A stretch of 9,237 nt of DNA. Origin: Thermoplasmata archaeon (GTDB taxonomy: Archaea > Thermoplasmatota > Thermoplasmata > WALJ01). Positions 7,801-9,237 of the stretch are shown in pieces. Under the pieces are notes generated by a model. That model was given only the letters and a program-made list of their open reading frames with translations, made no database searches and was not told the DNA's origin. The stretch spans positions 1-9,237 of the forward strand of contig JALSOU010000139.1 in the NCBI GenBank assembly GCA_026986305.1, read 5' to 3'. A program made the translations under genes and the position numbers. Numbering within the stretch: the first letter of the stretch is position 1; every line of letters starts with the position of its first letter.

Positions 7801-8803
7801 CACGGACTACATAAACCTCTACATAGCTGGAAATGAGGATATTGAGAGCGCTGTGGAGGCGTGGGGAGAGGAGATAGCAGAGGTTTGCAGAGCGCAGGAG
7901 ATTGCCCTTACAAACGAGGAAGGTATTGAGGGAGAGTACATAGTTGAATGGTACATAGAGGGAAAGAGGGTTTTAATCGGAATAACCCCGCTTTACTGGG
8001 AGGAGATGATAGAGGCCTTTTCCAGAATTCCGGGGGTTACCAGACAGAGAGCCGAATCCATTTTTGAAGCCGGATACACCAATTTTGATGAGCTTTTAAG
8101 GGCAGAACCTGAGGATCTGGCTCAGATACCGGGCATAGGGACGAGTCTGGCAAATAAGATATCATCCTATGTTCAGTCCGAGTATTCTGAGGGGGCAGAG
8201 CTGATTCCTTCTGACGCTAAGTATGTTTGCTCAGCATGTGGAAACATCATGGACGAGCCTGAGGATATATGCCCTAAGTGCCACCTCCCCTTGCACATTA
8301 AAAAGGAAGAGGCTGAAAAGCCTGTATATGAGGAAGGAAAAGGGGAGCTTGAAGGAAAAGAGAGCGAAGAGGAGGCCTTTGTGGAGGCGGTTGGAAGCAT
8401 AAAGGGAATAGGACCTTCCAAAGCTAGGGCCCTTTATAAGGCAGGATTCCACAGCATAGATGACCTTAGAAAGGCCAGTGTTGAGGATATAGCAAAGGTT
8501 CCGAAGATGAGCAGAGCGCTCTCCGAATTCCTTTTGGAGCAGTTAGGCGTTGAGGTGGCCAAGGAAAAGAAAGTTGCTGAGGAGAGAGAAGGTAGAGAAG
8601 GGGAGATGAGTGAGGAAGAGTTCGTAAAAGAGGTTTCAAAGCTGAAAGGCATAGGCCCCTCAAAGGCTAGGGCGCTTTACAGGGCAGGATTCCACAGCAT
8701 AGATGACCTTAGAAAGGCGAGCGTTGAGGATATAGCGAAGGTTAAGAGGTTCAGCAGAGCCCTCGCAGAGACCATAAAGGAAGCTTATGGAGAAAACCGG
8801 TGA
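4853..8803 (+). CDS. IleRS-like pseudoenzyme with C-terminal helix-hairpin-helix and zinc-ribbon extension
   Basis: This 1316-residue protein has the order and spacing of an archaeal IleRS over residues 1 to about 1045: Rossmann fold, inserted editing domain, zinc-binding CxxC pairs, SWAQLHYP, YGADALR, and an anticodon-binding region with RRKAGIGTRWPL. Catalytic signatures are replaced at matching positions. HIGH is SPDA (55-58); D-x-HGLPIE is EGFVSEAE (86-93); WFDSG is FVDAA (531-535); E-G-x-D-Q-T-RGW is EPLKKSRGW (561-569); KMSKS is LDISS (595-599) in a loop about seven residues short. In the editing site the threonine-rich TTTPWT is FSEPWM (221-226) and the His is Ala330, although Asp339 remains. 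It should therefore not charge tRNA. The extension has an HhH unit (about 1052-1108), a zinc ribbon (C1126, C1129, C1140, C1143), and two near-identical HhH units (1184-1216, 1265-1297). The reading frame is intact, so the protein is kept by selection. A nucleic-acid-binding role, perhaps on tRNA, is inferred. The cell needs a genuine IleRS elsewhere. A label of ileS would mislead. Confidence 0.85.
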   Translation: MNRLAGKRYEPSAHESEIESLWERENTYERSKEVRAKGKDLYFLDSPHIPADMRSPDAINSILVKDAVIRYLRMRGYNVRDRAGFEGFVSEAEKKALESLGIEEDEIDEIGWEKYLNACRKEAKDIKEQMEGFFRDFGVWMEWRHSYTPLDNRYMEGVWYAFKKLNEKGLVDRFRSVSLWCPRCRRFLSKYEIKSEMEWKRGVYAKFPIKGKKKEYLVVWFSEPWMLAATLALEAVPSKKYAVIVLKNTGDRVIIGKEEMEKVLKNSGVSKYEIAGEISGKDLIGLRYSHPLFGFESEEGVIGLEDIEAEDLRIDRIVAGRTGGETGIKAVVPAHSIHDLALAEREEIPVMSPVDEGGELGSDTGKYAGFNVFDAESIIIRDLVNMGLALSPYDVQEPVRYCSSCESRLIPRVSEEWSFKISDVADLSETMASEVEWHPPWMLGIDYEWMHESLPVSISRKGYWGVPMPVWVCEKCGHREIVGSAKELEEKSGEFRSGMGLQRPWIDRYSMKCPECGSDMKRVEEILTPDFVDAAASWAQLHYPASEGEFNRWWPSELCVEPLKKSRGWIYLQLAISGAVFGKKPFERVIGTGKLDISSLGNDVAEIRKTYGADALRYVSFRQAPPWNAKRIRKEWFERAEKIRNMIWNIHRYAQIYYKISGFRPEETGLEFIHEYGLPVDKWLISILEGLKERYIHHMERYMLNEALKEIEKGAEMVSRWYMRAAKSRIRSANLENREVLVAYRALHEAIITLTKLLAPFMPYFSDAVYRNMAEKEGSVHMESIEPPNKLLIDRYLEIRMDIAMDIIKSGWKARRKAGIGTRWPLSRVVVKAISREVVEAVELFGDFIKEAINVKSIEVVPPAQEWEEMILEVHPNPDAIGMVYRQWSSRIAVMLKNRPAKKIREGIEKGEYYLGIEGQLVKIEPNMVRFVSKLPDYVVEDAFLDGRVYLDIRRDEDLMLEGRVRELIRRVQDMRKDMDLNFTDYINLYIAGNEDIESAVEAWGEEIAEVCRAQEIALTNEEGIEGEYIVEWYIEGKRVLIGITPLYWEEMIEAFSRIPGVTRQRAESIFEAGYTNFDELLRAEPEDLAQIPGIGTSLANKISSYVQSEYSEGAELIPSDAKYVCSACGNIMDEPEDICPKCHLPLHIKKEEAEKPVYEEGKGELEGKESEEEAFVEAVGSIKGIGPSKARALYKAGFHSIDDLRKASVEDIAKVPKMSRALSEFLLEQLGVEVAKEKKVAEEREGREGEMSEEEFVKEVSKLKGIGPSKARALYRAGFHSIDDLRKASVEDIAKVKRFSRALAETIKEAYGENR
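8402..8743 (+). repeat. Tandem helix-hairpin-helix repeat inside the IleRS-like gene
   Basis: Two 99-base copies (8402-8500 and 8645-8743) lie 243 bases (81 codons) apart. They differ at 12 of 99 bases and share an identical 36-base run (8440-8475 and 8683-8718). Eleven of the 12 differences are silent; the only protein change is one Lys/Arg. Weaker similarity continues on both sides (EEEAFVEAV against SEEEFVKEV; RALSE against RALAE), so the duplicated unit was about 81 residues and the second copy is cut short by the stop codon. Confidence 0.9.
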
Positions 8804-8995
8804 AAAATAGTCGTCATGGATGCTTTTGACCAGCTAGTATCCAACAACAGCTTTGAGTCTGTTCTCAACTTCATAGATGCGTTAAAGGAGGATTTCATGG
8901 GAAAGAACTGCATGCTCATGCTCCATATCAATCTGGATAGTCTTGAAGAAGGTGAAAGAAAGCAGGTTGAGGACAAGGCTGATGAGGTATTCTAG
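8804..8995 (+). pseudogene. C-terminal half of a DUF835 domain, in frame after the IleRS-like stop codon
   Basis: Immediately after the TGA at 8801-8803 the same frame stays open for 63 codons to a TAG at 8993-8995. It encodes KIVVMDAFDQLVSNNSFESV, then LNFIDALKEDF and HINLDSLEEGERKQVED. This matches the C-terminal half of DUF835 (hydrophobic strand, D-x-[FL]-[DE]-x-L-[IV] with an N-G/S-F-E motif, helix, strand, then a D-P-like turn and acidic helix). A complete DUF835 domain is roughly twice as long; the first half is missing where the HhH protein ends. It could be a remnant left by a deletion or by the HhH duplication, or a tail expressed only by stop readthrough. It could also be a 59-residue small protein from ATG 8816, although the GGTGA at 8799-8803 is 12 bases away, rather far for a ribosome site. 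Confidence 0.55.
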
Positions 8996-9005
8996 ATTAT
9001 CACAA

Positions 9006-9237
9006 TCATGCCAATGAGCCCCTTCCGGACAGGATGAGGAACATCGCCAAGTACTCAGGCACCATTTCCTTTCCCTTTATTCTAAATTCATTCTCTTTTA
9101 GCCTTATTTTCTGCTTATTTTCAACAAAAACCCCTATTTTTTCATCTCCGTACACATCTGGCACAGCATCTCTAAGCGGGTTGAAATCATCCAGTTCATC
9201 CCTTTTCATTGGTTTCACAGCGAAACCTGTGCCTCCG
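9006..9237 (-). CDS. priS: DNA primase small subunit, C-terminal part (5' end outside window)
   Basis: The minus-strand frame is open from the window edge to a TGA at 9006-9008 and shows the last 76 residues of the protein. The GGTGFAVKP start matches the conserved S-L-H-G-G-T-G-F region near the end of archaeal/eukaryotic PriS, followed by the typical DFNPLRDAVPDVYGDE segment and a closing strand-helix ending YLAMFLILSGRGSLA. PriS with PriL makes the primers for replication. The catalytic aspartates lie in the missing N-terminal part. The GTG at 9216-9218 is an internal Val codon, not a start, because the frame continues upstream with conserved residues. The gene converges on the IleRS-like gene, with about 10 bases between its stop and the DUF835 remnant. 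Confidence 0.8.
   Translation of the reverse strand, partial: GGTGFAVKPMKRDELDDFNPLRDAVPDVYGDEKIGVFVENKQKIRLKENEFRIKGKEMVPEYLAMFLILSGRGSLA

Noticed and set aside
8402..8743. CRISPR-like or mobile repeat
   Set aside because: Only two copies, both in frame, with silent differences, encoding an HhH protein domain.
9216..9218. GTG as the start of a 70-residue minus-strand protein
   Set aside because: The frame continues upstream to the window edge with conserved PriS residues (GGTGFA), so it is an internal valine.

Overview
The window looks archaeal, most likely from the Thermoplasmatota (an Aciduliprofundum- or marine-group-like lineage). The evidence is a C-terminal piece of an archaeal primase small subunit (PriS), an archaeal-type isoleucyl-tRNA synthetase (IleRS) fold, a DUF835 fragment (a family known mainly from Euryarchaeota and Thermoplasmatota), an intron-less tRNA with no encoded CCA, and short TATA-type promoters about 22-25 bases upstream of start codons, as expected for leaderless transcripts. 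The placement is an inference from gene content, not from a phylogeny.

Layout, left to right. A short C-terminal tail of a + strand gene (1-60) overlaps the 3' end of a minus-strand RsuA/RluB-type pseudouridine synthase (41-757). That gene shares a compact bidirectional promoter with a macro-domain protein (803-1351). Convergent to the macro gene is a two-gene minus-strand unit: a large single-anchor exported protein (1875-2987) and a four-helix membrane protein (1348-1878), joined by a GTGA start/stop overlap. Divergent from that unit are tRNA-Asn(GTT) (3090-3162) and, only 21 bases after the tRNA, a membrane protein with zinc ribbons, a coiled coil and a transglutaminase-like domain (3184-4353), which is probably co-transcribed with the tRNA. 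A small four-helix membrane protein follows (4393-4809).

The outstanding gene is at 4853-8803. It encodes a 1316-residue protein with the full IleRS body, but essentially every class I catalytic signature is replaced while the spacing is kept: HIGH is SPDA, KMSKS is LDISS in a shortened loop, and the D-x-HGLP, WFDSG and E-G-x-D-Q motifs are all lost. Two of the three editing-site signatures are also lost. To this body it adds about 265 residues of helix-hairpin-helix (HhH) units and a zinc ribbon. I read it as an IleRS-derived pseudoenzyme, probably a nucleic-acid (tRNA?) binding protein, and not a working synthetase. Its last two HhH units are a recent tandem duplication. Directly after its TGA stop, in the same frame, lies the C-terminal half of a DUF835 domain (8804-8995), which looks like the scar of a fusion or deletion. 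The window ends in the convergent primase small-subunit gene priS (9006-9237, running off the edge).

No CRISPR array, insertion sequence or integrase was seen.
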